Origin: an uncultured Maribacter sp.
GTDB taxonomy: Bacteria > Bacteroidota > Bacteroidia > Flavobacteriales > Flavobacteriaceae
Length of the DNA stretch: 64,000 bases
Direction: 5' to 3'
Assembly: GCF_947495965.1 (NCBI RefSeq)
Contig: NZ_CANMBB010000001.1
Span: forward strand, 991,134-1,055,133
In this document: positions 1-9,017 of the stretch, piece after piece
Numbering within the stretch: position 1 is the stretch's first letter
How the letters are laid out: each line of letters opens with the position of its first letter
Notes under the pieces: model-generated
The model's input: only the letters and a program-made list of their open reading frames with translations
Database searches by the model: none
Told to the model about the DNA's origin: nothing
Program-made: the position numbers and the translations under genes

Positions 1-526
1 AATAGGAAAGTTTTACTTTATAAAAAGTTTCCATGTCAAAACCGTCAATAACTTCGACATCATTTTTTAAATCATTTTTAGACTTTTCTTCATATATATA
101 AAGAACATTTTTAGTAGTAGGAATTATTTTAAAAACATTTCTAAAAAAAAGCCTCCATAAAAAAATCTCTAAAGGTGTTAATAATAAAAAATATAATAAG
201 GGTTTCCTCCAAAAACTAACATCGAAAATTAATACTGAGAGAATAAAAACAATAAATACAAATAATACTGATATATATACTGATTGAGAAAATAGATATT
301 TCCTTTTTGACACTTTTTCTAAATTATAAAAATCTAAAATATATGCTAAGGAAAAATAAGTAATAACACCAATTAAAAAAAGACTAATTTTAAGTTTTAC
401 TGAAATAAATTCTCTATCTATAGAATGATTTATTAACACATTTAATTTGGTCAGTACAACTATCAAATCTCCAACAAAAAGAATAAACTTCCTTTCTATA
501 GAATTTAATATAGGTGTTTTAATCAT
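1..526 (-). CDS. Sugar transferase, N-terminal part (cut by left window edge)
   Basis: The frame is open from an ATG at 526 to the window edge (175 codons, no stop), so this is the N-terminal part of a larger protein. It begins MIKTPILNSIERKFILFVGD and has about four hydrophobic segments, then a more polar stretch. This pattern, together with its place at the end of a polysaccharide operon, fits the membrane part of a polyprenyl glycosylphosphotransferase, the enzyme that loads the first sugar phosphate onto undecaprenyl phosphate. The catalytic C-terminal domain would lie outside the window, so the assignment rests on the N-terminal character and the context. It starts 43 bases after the stop-proximal end of the next gene on the same strand. 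Confidence 0.6.
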   Translation of the reverse strand, partial: MIKTPILNSIERKFILFVGDLIVVLTKLNVLINHSIDREFISVKLKISLFLIGVITYFSLAYILDFYNLEKVSKRKYLFSQSVYISVLFVFIVFILSVLIFDVSFWRKPLLYFLLLTPLEIFLWRLFFRNVFKIIPTTKNVLYIYEEKSKNDLKNDVEVIDGFDMETFYKVKLSY

Positions 527-569
527 TATTGATAAATATTTAAGACAAGCGAAATAAAATGCAAAAATA

Positions 570-1823
570 CTAAACTTTAATTATCTCTTTTTTATTTTGT
601 GAATTCTCTAAAATTGCACAAAGTAATGTTATGATAAAAATATTATATGTTGCAATACCATAAGCCCTTTGTAAAAAACTTTCGGTACAAAAAATAACTA
701 ATAAAAAAACAAAAATTGAGATTAAAAAAAAATTCTTTTTTCTATGTAAAAAACGCATGTTCCAAACTATAAAAATTAGAAAAGCTAATACCGAAAATAT
801 TCCAGCAGAAGCAAATAAAAATAAGTAGTGATTATGGGTGTTAAATTGGCGTCTTTGAAAAAGAGTGGTGTCAAAATTTTCCTTATAACATTCATTTAAA
901 TAAAATTGTAAATCTCCTACACCTATACCTGTTAACCAATCTTCTTTGGTTATTAATAAAGTACAATAAAAAATACCTGTTCTTAAATTAGTAGATGTAA
1001 GATTGTGAGAATCTGGCATTACTAGTCCTGAAGAATATATTCTTGTAAATCTCTTTTGAATAAAGTCATTACTATAAACCAAAGCAATTACTGCAAATAA
1101 CATACCTCCTAAAAAAATAGTGTTTTTTCTTTTTTTTATACTAGTTACAAAGTATATAACTAAAGCTACTAAAAGAGCTATAATTCCTATCCTTGAAGTT
1201 AAAACTAAAATAACAGATACTAATAATATTACCGCTCCTAGTTTTATATAATCTATTTTATTAGATAGTTTATCAATAAGATATAATACCGCTATTCCCA
1301 TATATGCTGATACATATGTTGGGTGCAAATCAAGAACTTCTATTTTAGATAATACTTCTCTAAAAAACCTTGCAGAAAAACCAACCTTAGAGGTGTAGTA
1401 ATATATAAAATTACTTATAAGAAATAAGCATAAAATTACATTTATAAACACAAAATAATTCCAAGTTTTATTTAATGTTTTTTTGTTTGGAATAACTTTA
1501 GGAGAAAATATAAGACAAATTGGCGTTAGTAAAATGGGGCATTGTTTTATGATAAGGTCTACTCCTTCTTTCAGATTGGAAGTATAAAATAAACTGAATA
1601 TTAAAATCAAAAAAAAACCTGTAAATAAAATAAAAAGCTGAAAAGAATTATCACTTATTCTTTTTTTATCAAATTTTATAATTCCATATAAAACGAATGC
1701 TGTAATTGACATTGTCACTAAAAAGAAAGGTAATATTGGAAATGAAAATATAAAGAAAAGTAAAAAAAGCTGAATGTTCTTTTCACATAAATATTTTTCT
1801 TTAATAATTAAAAAAAAATTCAT
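570..1823 (-). CDS. O-antigen ligase/polymerase-like membrane protein (Wzy/WaaL)
   Basis: This 417-residue protein is almost wholly membrane-embedded, with about ten to twelve hydrophobic helices. It has one large polar loop near residues 265-330, the layout of the Wzy_C (O-antigen ligase) family. The loop contains GIGVGDLQFY and then THNHYLFLFASAG near residue 328. An H-N-H-Y-L type motif is typical of members that transfer or polymerise lipid-linked glycans at the periplasmic face. Its start codon overlaps the stop of the glycosyltransferase before it (ATGA type), so the two are translationally coupled. It is one of two Wzy-like proteins in the operon and the only one with the loop histidines, so it may be the ligase-type member. 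That division of labour is inference. Confidence 0.75.
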   Translation of the reverse strand: MNFFLIIKEKYLCEKNIQLFLLFFIFSFPILPFFLVTMSITAFVLYGIIKFDKKRISDNSFQLFILFTGFFLILIFSLFYTSNLKEGVDLIIKQCPILLTPICLIFSPKVIPNKKTLNKTWNYFVFINVILCLFLISNFIYYYTSKVGFSARFFREVLSKIEVLDLHPTYVSAYMGIAVLYLIDKLSNKIDYIKLGAVILLVSVILVLTSRIGIIALLVALVIYFVTSIKKRKNTIFLGGMLFAVIALVYSNDFIQKRFTRIYSSGLVMPDSHNLTSTNLRTGIFYCTLLITKEDWLTGIGVGDLQFYLNECYKENFDTTLFQRRQFNTHNHYLFLFASAGIFSVLAFLIFIVWNMRFLHRKKNFFLISIFVFLLVIFCTESFLQRAYGIATYNIFIITLLCAILENSQNKKEIIKV

Positions 1824-2935
1824 ATTTGTTGCATTCTATTTATGTACTTTGCAATAACAATTTTTTCATCAAATTCATTTAGAGCTTTTTCTCTACTTTT
1901 ATCTCCCATAACTTTTCGTTGGTAAGAATCTAGCTTTAAAAAACTTTTTATTGCTACTGCTAAACTATGTTCACTTTTAATTTCGCATAAAAAACCATTT
2001 ACTGTATCTTCTACAATTTCTTTACAACCAATATGATTTGTTGTAATAATAGGTTTTCCCATAGATATTGCCTCTATTAAACATCTAGGAATACCTTCTC
2101 TATAATAAGAAGGGAGGACTATACAGTCCGTTTCTCTTATCTGCTGACGAACATCATCAGAAAATCCTAAATAGTTAATTAAGCCTTTTGCTTCCCAACT
2201 TTTTATTTTCTCTTCTGAAACTGCCTTCTTATCTTTAGAATCAAACTTCCCTAATAATTGAAATTCAACATTATTATATTCTTTCTTAACTATTTCTATG
2301 GCTTTTATGTACTCATTAATACCTTTATCCCATAATAGCCTTGTTATTACACAAAATACTATTTTACCATTCTCTTCTTTTAACTTAGGCATTGGACTAA
2401 AATATTGAGTATTTGCTCCAGAACCAGGAACATTTATTGCTACACTATCATTAACAATTCCATTTTTAATAAAAAGTTCCCTATCATCATTATTTTGAAA
2501 AAAAACAGTGTTAACTTTTCTAAAAGCATTTTTACACACAAAAATTAAAGTCTTTTTTAATAAGTTTTCACTTGAAAAACCTTGCCCTAATCCTGTTATA
2601 TTAATTAAAATTGGACGATTTAATATTCTAGCAGAAATAGAAGAATATAAATTAGGTTTAATTGTATATGACAAAATAAAATTGGGGCTTATTTTTTTTA
2701 TTTTTTTATAAAAAGTATAAAATCCTTTTAGTTCTGCAAATGGATTAAACCCTTTTGCGTCTATTTTCACATCAACAAAATTACATCCTAATTTTTTTAA
2801 ATTCTTAACATATTTGTCATAAGGGGCTAAAACATAAATTTCATAACCCTTACTTCTCAATTCATTTATTAAACCCGTTCTATAATTATTAATGGACCAA
2901 GAGGTATTAGATATTAATAATACTTTTTTTGACAT
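1820..2935 (-). CDS. Glycosyltransferase family 4
   Basis: A 371-residue GT-B glycosyltransferase. The N-terminal half starts with a Rossmann-type strand (VLLISNTSWSINNYRTGL) and carries the family's ITGLGQGF-like segment. The C-terminal half has the GSGANTQYFSP segment, then REGIPRCLIEAISMGKPII near residue 280, the E-x7-E nucleotide-sugar motif of retaining GT4 enzymes. The family adds a sugar to the growing lipid-linked oligosaccharide on the cytoplasmic face. The overall look resembles PglA-like transferases, but donor and acceptor cannot be read from sequence. It is coupled to the next gene (4-base overlap). Confidence 0.85.
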   Translation of the reverse strand: MSKKVLLISNTSWSINNYRTGLINELRSKGYEIYVLAPYDKYVKNLKKLGCNFVDVKIDAKGFNPFAELKGFYTFYKKIKKISPNFILSYTIKPNLYSSISARILNRPILINITGLGQGFSSENLLKKTLIFVCKNAFRKVNTVFFQNNDDRELFIKNGIVNDSVAINVPGSGANTQYFSPMPKLKEENGKIVFCVITRLLWDKGINEYIKAIEIVKKEYNNVEFQLLGKFDSKDKKAVSEEKIKSWEAKGLINYLGFSDDVRQQIRETDCIVLPSYYREGIPRCLIEAISMGKPIITTNHIGCKEIVEDTVNGFLCEIKSEHSLAVAIKSFLKLDSYQRKVMGDKSREKALNEFDEKIVIAKYINRMQQI

Positions 2936-2939
2936 TATA

Positions 2940-4094
2940 CTATTTTTGTGTTCGTATTATATTTTTCTCTTTAAGTATTTTGTTAACTTCTATTTCTCGA
3001 AGTTCAATTTTATTTTTTTCAGAATTATAGTGATTAAAGATTATTTTACTCCCATCAACATTAAAATATGGATGCGGATGTGCTGGATGGTTAAATACCT
3101 TTACTGGACATACTCTATACAACTTATCTGCATTAATATCATAAATTAGTATCCAATTAGTTTTTTTAAACGTTTTCCTATAAGTATCTAAAACTACAAG
3201 GTTTTTAAAATTAGACGCATGGCTAACGTAAAACTCATTTGTATAGAACAAAGGAACAAATTCCTTTAATTCTTCCTTATATTGTAATAACCCACTCAAA
3301 ATTTTTCTAGCAGGACTACCGTATTGAATTAGAAAAATATCATTCTCATCTTGTCCCATTTTATCAAAAAACTCATGCCCAACTTCTACATACTTATTAG
3401 ATTGCCAAACATTAAATAAAGTGTCTTTTTCAATATTCCATTTCCAAACCCTGTCTTGCACCCAGGAACCTTCATGAGCAAACATTATAATATTAGAGTC
3501 CCATGGACAAATTTGAACATGATTTGCAGTTGGCTTTTCTGTACCTACAAAAGGAGATTTTTTTAATAACAATTCTTCACTTAATATATTTAATCTAGCT
3601 AAGAAAGAAATTTTTCCAATACTCAAAGTAAAGGATAAAAAATCTCCCTCATTTGTGATATGCAAAGGTGCCCATAGTGTATATTTTTTTGGCACCTCAA
3701 AAATACATTCCGCTTTCATTTTTTCAATTTGTGAAAAATCTACAACATAAATAGTATTGTTATTTGCAAAAAATAGCTTCTTAAGCTTATTATTTAATAT
3801 TAATGTTAACCCAAAGTGATTAACATCTTTATAAATATCAATATTCTTAAAATCAGTAACTTTTATTTCCTTTTTATTATAAAAAAGATAAATGTTGGTA
3901 TTCTTATTTTCTTCCTTACAAAAAAAAAAATTATCAGAATCTATATATAATGAATTAGTTTGGTAACCCCCATGAATGCTAGACTCTTCAGAAAAAAAAT
4001 TTTTTATATTTATCTCATTTTCAATGACATTTTTTGTAGAAATTTTTTGACAAAAAATCAAATTTGAACAAAATAATAATAATATATATTTCAT
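2940..4094 (-). CDS. Secreted PL22-like (oligogalacturonate-lyase-like) beta-propeller
   Basis: This 384-residue protein starts with a short signal peptide (MKYILLLFCSNLIFC) and then repeated propeller-blade strands. Landmarks of polysaccharide lyase family 22 are present in order: NHVQICPWD and AHEG (residues 191-209), R215 in QDRVW, H240 in VGHEFF, H292 in VSHASNF, and H339/H341 in HPAHPHPYF followed by VDGSKIIF. In the family as I remember it these match the catalytic Arg and His and the metal-binding histidines; the usual Gln ligand would be H336 here. PL22 enzymes split galacturonate oligomers by beta-elimination and are usually cytoplasmic, so a secreted member inside a polysaccharide operon is unusual. 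It lies between two GT4 genes. The fold is fairly sure; the substrate is inference. Confidence 0.7.
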   Translation of the reverse strand: MKYILLLFCSNLIFCQKISTKNVIENEINIKNFFSEESSIHGGYQTNSLYIDSDNFFFCKEENKNTNIYLFYNKKEIKVTDFKNIDIYKDVNHFGLTLILNNKLKKLFFANNNTIYVVDFSQIEKMKAECIFEVPKKYTLWAPLHITNEGDFLSFTLSIGKISFLARLNILSEELLLKKSPFVGTEKPTANHVQICPWDSNIIMFAHEGSWVQDRVWKWNIEKDTLFNVWQSNKYVEVGHEFFDKMGQDENDIFLIQYGSPARKILSGLLQYKEELKEFVPLFYTNEFYVSHASNFKNLVVLDTYRKTFKKTNWILIYDINADKLYRVCPVKVFNHPAHPHPYFNVDGSKIIFNHYNSEKNKIELREIEVNKILKEKNIIRTQK

Positions 4095-5180
4095 TTAGCT
4101 ATTATATATAGATTGATATGCTTTAATTGTATTAGTAATATTATATTTTTTAGAAATTAAAAGACCCTTTTCTTTTAATTCATTTTTTAATTCATCAGAG
4201 TTGTATAAAGTCATGATTTTCTCTTTCAAATCACTTGCTTTATTAACATTAAACTTTAAAGCTCCATTTTCAACAATATTAGATAAACCATCCACATCAG
4301 AAACTATTGTTGGAATACCACAAGCCATTGACTCAATAGCAACTAAACCAAAACCTTCCCATAAAGATGGAATTATAGAGATATCTGCTTGTTTTAAAAA
4401 TGGAAATATATTTTCTTGTATTCCTAAAAAATGTATACGATTACATAAATTATATGTTTTGATATTGTTATTAATCTCTTCATAAGTTTCTCCTTCACCA
4501 ATTAATACTAAATGGAAATTTTTATCTAAAATATTAAGAGCTTCTATTACAATTTTATGGTTTTTTAAACTTGTAAACCTAGCAATCATTATTAAAATAA
4601 AAAAACCCTCTTTTTTAAGTTCTTTAATACGTTCTAAATCTTTTGATTGTTCATTTTTTATAGATTCTATTTTTGTAAAATCTATTCCATTATTAACCGT
4701 TAAAATATTATTTTTAAAGAAAAGAAATGATTTTAATTTATGGGTAGTTGCATCACTTATTCCAATTATTATATCATAAGACTTATATAAAAAAGATTCT
4801 ATTATTCTGAATATTAATTTGTTCCTTCTTCTATTATTTGTACTATGTTCTGTTGTAATGTTAGTTACCTTTTTAAAAAAAGGAGCTACAAAAGCACAAT
4901 AATAATTTGCTGGAAATAAATGACTATGCATTACATTGTAGTTCTTCTTTTTAATCAGACTATAAATAGTTCTAAAATTTCCTAAACTATATTTTCCGTA
5001 TACAGAAACTATTACTTTTATATTATTATGCGATGCAATTGCATCCTCAAAGTCATTCTTGTTTTCTAATAAAACTATATCAATTTCATTTTCCCTGTTA
5101 AGTTCATTAGAAACTATATCTATCAATAATTTCTGTGCACCCTCTCTTTTTAGATTATTAATTACATGTAATATTCTCAT
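4095..5180 (-). CDS. Glycosyltransferase family 4
   Basis: A 361-residue GT-B enzyme starting MRILHVINNLKREGAQKLL, the usual N-terminal glycine-containing loop of GT4 proteins. NITTEHSTNN lies in the acceptor half. The donor half has IMIARFTSLKNHKIVIEAL and WEGFGLVAIESMACGIPTI near residue 275, which supplies the E-x7-E motif. It should transfer a sugar from a nucleotide-sugar donor to the lipid-linked repeat unit. It stops directly before the PL22-like gene and overlaps the previous Wzy-like gene by 4 bases. Donor specificity is unknown. Confidence 0.85.
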   Translation of the reverse strand: MRILHVINNLKREGAQKLLIDIVSNELNRENEIDIVLLENKNDFEDAIASHNNIKVIVSVYGKYSLGNFRTIYSLIKKKNYNVMHSHLFPANYYCAFVAPFFKKVTNITTEHSTNNRRRNKLIFRIIESFLYKSYDIIIGISDATTHKLKSFLFFKNNILTVNNGIDFTKIESIKNEQSKDLERIKELKKEGFFILIMIARFTSLKNHKIVIEALNILDKNFHLVLIGEGETYEEINNNIKTYNLCNRIHFLGIQENIFPFLKQADISIIPSLWEGFGLVAIESMACGIPTIVSDVDGLSNIVENGALKFNVNKASDLKEKIMTLYNSDELKNELKEKGLLISKKYNITNTIKAYQSIYNS

Positions 5181-6364
5181 ACAGTTTTCAATGCATTATA
5201 TTTTTTAGTTTCCGCTTGCATTATTCCAAATAAAACCCACAAAAAGGGATACCAAAAATTGGTTATTATTTGGTAATGTATAATTAAAATAAATAAAGCT
5301 AAAAATACTCCAAATTTATTGGGAGTTATTGCATAATAATAATTAAGACAGGTGACAAAAGTAAAAAAAACTAAACATAAGAGACCTAGAAAACCAGAAA
5401 ACATCCATAAGTCTAACACCATATTTAAACTAGAAGCACTAGAAGAATACTCTTTAAAAGCCATTGCTCCGATACCAAAAAAGAAATTATCTTTAACAAG
5501 CCCTATTGCCTCTTGAAATCTAATGGTTCTATCATTAACAGAGTTATTTTCTTTATTTAGACTAACCTTTTTAAAAATAGAATTAGAATATTTATCTACA
5601 TAATCTCTAGACTTTTCATTTGTTGCTACGAAAAGAATAAAACTTAGAGCAATTATTGAACTTATGATGAGAACTTTTAAGTTTTGTAAACTTTTTATAA
5701 AGAAATAAGTGCCTAAAATTAATAAAGAAATAAAAATGGTAAAACTAGAGCTAAGAAGAATTAACGCTATTAAAACAATTAGAATAGAAGCTATTTTATG
5801 CGAAAATTTTAAATTTTTTATATAAGGAATTAATAAAGGTATACAAAACTCAAAGAAAAGAGACATATGACCAGATTCTTCGGCAAAACCTCTTGGTCTA
5901 TAAAACAACCCTAGAAAAGTAGCCCCATAAGTATTTACTCTTTGTCTTGGGAGCTCAATAAATAAAGCGGGTTTAAAGTTTAATGTTATAAACTCATAAA
6001 TAACAAAAACACTAGTAATCATTAACGCGTAATACAACATCTTGTAAAACACTTTACTATGTTTAGAGTACCAAAATATAATACTTTTTTGAAAAACTAA
6101 ATATAAAACAACAAATGAAATAATGTATAAGAGACTACTTATGTTACAATAAGCATTAATCATAGTAGAAAAAACAAGAAAAAACAAGAAAAAAATATAA
6201 AAGAAATCTATCGTATTAAATTTTATCTTATCCCAACTAACAATAAAAAGTATTATAAAAATAAACAATGGCAATGAAATCTTTTCTGCCAAGTCAAAGA
6301 CCCCTATAAGTGGCAAAGAAAGTATAGCAACACTAAAAATTAATTTTTCTATAGAAAATTTCAT
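5177..6364 (-). CDS. O-antigen polymerase-like membrane protein (Wzy)
   Basis: A 395-residue protein with about eleven to twelve transmembrane helices and a periplasmic-type loop containing RPRGFAEESGHMSLFFE (about residue 155). A second polar segment with VNDRTIRFQEA is near residue 275 and is followed by FFFGIGAMAFKEY. This matches O-antigen polymerases, which join lipid-linked repeat units outside the inner membrane. Unlike the Wzy-like protein at 570-1823 it has no HNH-type motif in the C-terminal loop. It overlaps both neighbours by 4 bases, so it sits firmly in the operon. Family-level confidence is good; the polymerase role is inferred from context. Confidence 0.7.
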   Translation of the reverse strand: MKFSIEKLIFSVAILSLPLIGVFDLAEKISLPLFIFIILFIVSWDKIKFNTIDFFYIFFLFFLVFSTMINAYCNISSLLYIISFVVLYLVFQKSIIFWYSKHSKVFYKMLYYALMITSVFVIYEFITLNFKPALFIELPRQRVNTYGATFLGLFYRPRGFAEESGHMSLFFEFCIPLLIPYIKNLKFSHKIASILIVLIALILLSSSFTIFISLLILGTYFFIKSLQNLKVLIISSIIALSFILFVATNEKSRDYVDKYSNSIFKKVSLNKENNSVNDRTIRFQEAIGLVKDNFFFGIGAMAFKEYSSSASSLNMVLDLWMFSGFLGLLCLVFFTFVTCLNYYYAITPNKFGVFLALFILIIHYQIITNFWYPFLWVLFGIMQAETKKYNALKTV

Positions 6365-7146
6365 TTTAAAAAATTATTTCTAAATCGGATTGCTAAAATT
6401 TCAATATTTCTCTTTATGTATATATAATTTGATAAAAAAATATTTACTCCCATGCTTTTTCGAATAGAATTATCCTCTTTAGCCGATAAAACTAAATTAC
6501 TGCTTTTATATGTCGCCCCACCATCTCGCATGTTTATAATCACAGAATCTATAAAATAAAAAGGTATCTCCTTAATAACAGCTTTGTATATGAATTCATA
6601 ATCTGCAGACAATCTATATGCATCATTATAATAACCTATTTTTTCATATACACCATTACTTATAAATGTAGCTGTAAAATTTATTGGCATTCTCCATTTA
6701 ATATTTACATTTAATGGTCTTCTATATCCTTTTGTATCCTTATACTTTCCTTCAAAAGTAATCTGATTCCTTAACCCAGTAATGATATAATTACCTGATA
6801 GGTTATTACTTGCAGAAACTACATCTAAAACACTATTTTTTAAAAAATAATCATCACTACTTAAAATTCCTATTAAGTCACCAGAACACAGCTTAACACC
6901 TTTGTTCCATGCATCATAAATCCCTTTATCTTTCTCGCTTTTATAACTGAAATCTATTTCCTTTTCCTCAAATTTACCTTCAAAAGATTGTATTATTTCT
7001 AAAGTGCCATCTGTTGATAGACCATCAATTACAATGTATTCTAAACTATAGGAATCATTAATTCCATTTAAATTTAAAACGGAATTCATACATTCCTCTA
7101 TTGTAACTTTACTATTAAAACAAACCGTAATAATGGAAATTTTCAT
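6361..7146 (-). CDS. Glycosyltransferase family 2 (WcaA-like)
   Basis: A 261-residue GT-A enzyme. MKISIITVCFNSKVTIEEC opens the nucleotide-binding fold, VIDGLSTDGTLEII follows near residue 40, and the DxD-like ILSSDDYF lies near residue 97. The rest (RMPINFTATFISNGVYEKIG, YRLSADYEFIYKAV) resembles the common flavobacterial GT2 proteins of polysaccharide loci. It is predicted to be a cytoplasmic, inverting transferase adding one sugar of the repeat unit. It overlaps the Wzy-like gene by 4 bases and lies 21 bases after the acyltransferase. Confidence 0.85.
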   Translation of the reverse strand: MKISIITVCFNSKVTIEECMNSVLNLNGINDSYSLEYIVIDGLSTDGTLEIIQSFEGKFEEKEIDFSYKSEKDKGIYDAWNKGVKLCSGDLIGILSSDDYFLKNSVLDVVSASNNLSGNYIITGLRNQITFEGKYKDTKGYRRPLNVNIKWRMPINFTATFISNGVYEKIGYYNDAYRLSADYEFIYKAVIKEIPFYFIDSVIINMRDGGATYKSSNLVLSAKEDNSIRKSMGVNIFLSNYIYIKRNIEILAIRFRNNFLK

Positions 7147-7167
7147 ATAAACTATATACTTTAAGGA

Positions 7168-7743
7168 CTATATTTTCTTAATAAATTTAATAGGATTTCC
7201 TCCCCAAACTTCGTTAGGAGGAATATTCTTAGAAACAACACTTCCAGCGGCAATCACTGAATTACAACCAATATTAACTCCTTTTAAAATTATTGATCCT
7301 GTGCCAATAAACACTCCATCACTAATATAAACAGGTTTAGTTTTAATACCAGATTGTGGCTCTTTAATTCTTTCTTTTAAATGGATTGAATGAAAGTCAG
7401 TATCATAAATCTTACAATCTCCTCCAATAAACACTTTTTTTCCAATGAAAATATTATTTACACAATAAATTGATGAGTTTGACATTGCTACCCCATCCTC
7501 TATTTTTAAAATAGCATTATTATTTACAACAATACTCATAAAAGTTTGTCCGCCAATAGGATTGAATTTAAAACTAGAATTAATTACTACATTTTTTCCA
7601 AACTTGAGATTTCCTTTTGCTCTTAAAAAAAGGATTCCATTTATTCGTAAATTTTCATTTTTCTTTACTCCAAAAAGAAAAAAATAAAAAGTATTAATTA
7701 AATTATATTTTATTTTTAATATTTGATAATATATAAACTTCAT
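7168..7743 (-). CDS. Acyltransferase with left-handed beta-helix (WcaF/Maa-like)
   Basis: A 191-residue protein with hexapeptide repeats through most of its length (IGKKVFIGGDCKIYD, GVFIGTGSIILKGVNIG, NSVIAAGSVVSKNIP). It ends in WGGNPIKFIKKI, the usual closing segment of sugar O-acetyltransferases of the serine acetyltransferase superfamily. The segment DTDFHSIH contains the likely catalytic histidine. It probably acetylates a sugar of the repeat unit. The N-terminal 25 residues are hydrophobic and may be membrane-associated. It lies between the flippase and the GT2 gene. Confidence 0.85.
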   Translation of the reverse strand: MKFIYYQILKIKYNLINTFYFFLFGVKKNENLRINGILFLRAKGNLKFGKNVVINSSFKFNPIGGQTFMSIVVNNNAILKIEDGVAMSNSSIYCVNNIFIGKKVFIGGDCKIYDTDFHSIHLKERIKEPQSGIKTKPVYISDGVFIGTGSIILKGVNIGCNSVIAAGSVVSKNIPPNEVWGGNPIKFIKKI

Positions 7744-7754
7744 TAGTATTTAAA

Positions 7755-9008
7755 TTATAATAATTTATTCTTAATTATTTTTTTATAAACATAAAATGCA
7801 AATACTATTTCGATTAGTAAACTATTTATTATTAAATATTTTACTTCAAAAAACTCATTAAATAAATAAATAAATAAAAGACCAAAACAAAAAGTAAGTA
7901 CAGAATATAAAGTTCCTTTCAAAAAATATTTTTGAAGATTAAACGCATTTAAAGATACAACTCCATAATAATTACTAATATTAAACAGAATAATTATCGG
8001 TAAATATAATTTTAACCAAAAACTTGCTTCTTTAGTATTGTCTTCAAATAATAATTCTAAAATTTCTGTTGCAAAAACAAAGCCCAATAAAACTATTAAA
8101 CATCCAAATGTAGTCATCAAAATTGTAGTTTTTCTGACAATTATTTTATCTTTATTTAAGGAAACATATGGTAGTAAAACTTGTCTTAACATTGAAGTTG
8201 GCACAGATAATATTCTAATAAACTTTTCAAGAATGTCATAAATTGCTAATTTATCTAACCCTATTAAACTACCTATTAAAAATCTATTCGTATTAGTAAC
8301 AATTTGTATTGAAATTGAAGATGTAAAATACAAAGAACTTTCTTTAAAATATTTTAATAAAATATGCTTTTGAGGAAATTTTAATGATAAATTTTCTTTT
8401 TTATAGAGTATAGATAATATTACCAAAAGAGGTGTAGTTAAACATAGACCATTTATTAATGGCACTAATAAAAAATCTTCTTGATTTTTAACAAAAAGAA
8501 AAATTGCTATTAAAAAAGCCAATTTACTAATTAGGCTAATTATCGTTATAGGCTTTAATTTTTCAATACCCTGAAAATACCAGACTGGGTTTAAAAACTC
8601 ATATACCCCTAAGGACATCGTCAAGAAAAACAACATTTTATTTGTTTCTGCAATGTCCGATAAATAAAAAACTATGAAAAGAAAACAAAAACTTATTATA
8701 AAAAATATACCTTTTATAATATAGACACTACTAATAATTTCGTTTACCTTTTTTTTATCATTTCTATGAATAGATATCTCTTTTGTTGCTGAAAGATTAA
8801 AGCCATAATTAATAAAAATAACAAAATAGGTAATTATCGATTCTGCAAAAATAATTAACCCATAATTTTCTTTCCCCAAAACTCTTAATAAATACGGGAA
8901 AATAAGTAACGGTAGTATTAAATTAAAAACCTTAATTATAGATAAGTATCCTAGATTACTTAATAGAATCCTATATTTAGTAATAGATTGTGTAAATCTA
9001 TTTAACAT
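7755..9008 (-). CDS. Polysaccharide flippase (Wzx, MOP superfamily)
   Basis: A 417-residue protein with about twelve transmembrane helices. The N-terminal region has NLGYLSIIKVFNLILPLLIF and YLLRVLGKENYGLIIFAES, the standard start of Wzx-type flippases, and NPVWYFQGIEKLKPIT is another hallmark. It is predicted to move the undecaprenyl-linked repeat unit across the inner membrane. It lies between the UDP-glucuronate epimerase and the acyltransferase. A Wzx plus two Wzy-like proteins and Wzz mark the locus as Wzx/Wzy-dependent rather than ABC-transporter-dependent. Confidence 0.85.
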   Translation of the reverse strand: MLNRFTQSITKYRILLSNLGYLSIIKVFNLILPLLIFPYLLRVLGKENYGLIIFAESIITYFVIFINYGFNLSATKEISIHRNDKKKVNEIISSVYIIKGIFFIISFCFLFIVFYLSDIAETNKMLFFLTMSLGVYEFLNPVWYFQGIEKLKPITIISLISKLAFLIAIFLFVKNQEDFLLVPLINGLCLTTPLLVILSILYKKENLSLKFPQKHILLKYFKESSLYFTSSISIQIVTNTNRFLIGSLIGLDKLAIYDILEKFIRILSVPTSMLRQVLLPYVSLNKDKIIVRKTTILMTTFGCLIVLLGFVFATEILELLFEDNTKEASFWLKLYLPIIILFNISNYYGVVSLNAFNLQKYFLKGTLYSVLTFCFGLLFIYLFNEFFEVKYLIINSLLIEIVFAFYVYKKIIKNKLL

Positions 9009-9017
9009 AAAAATGAA

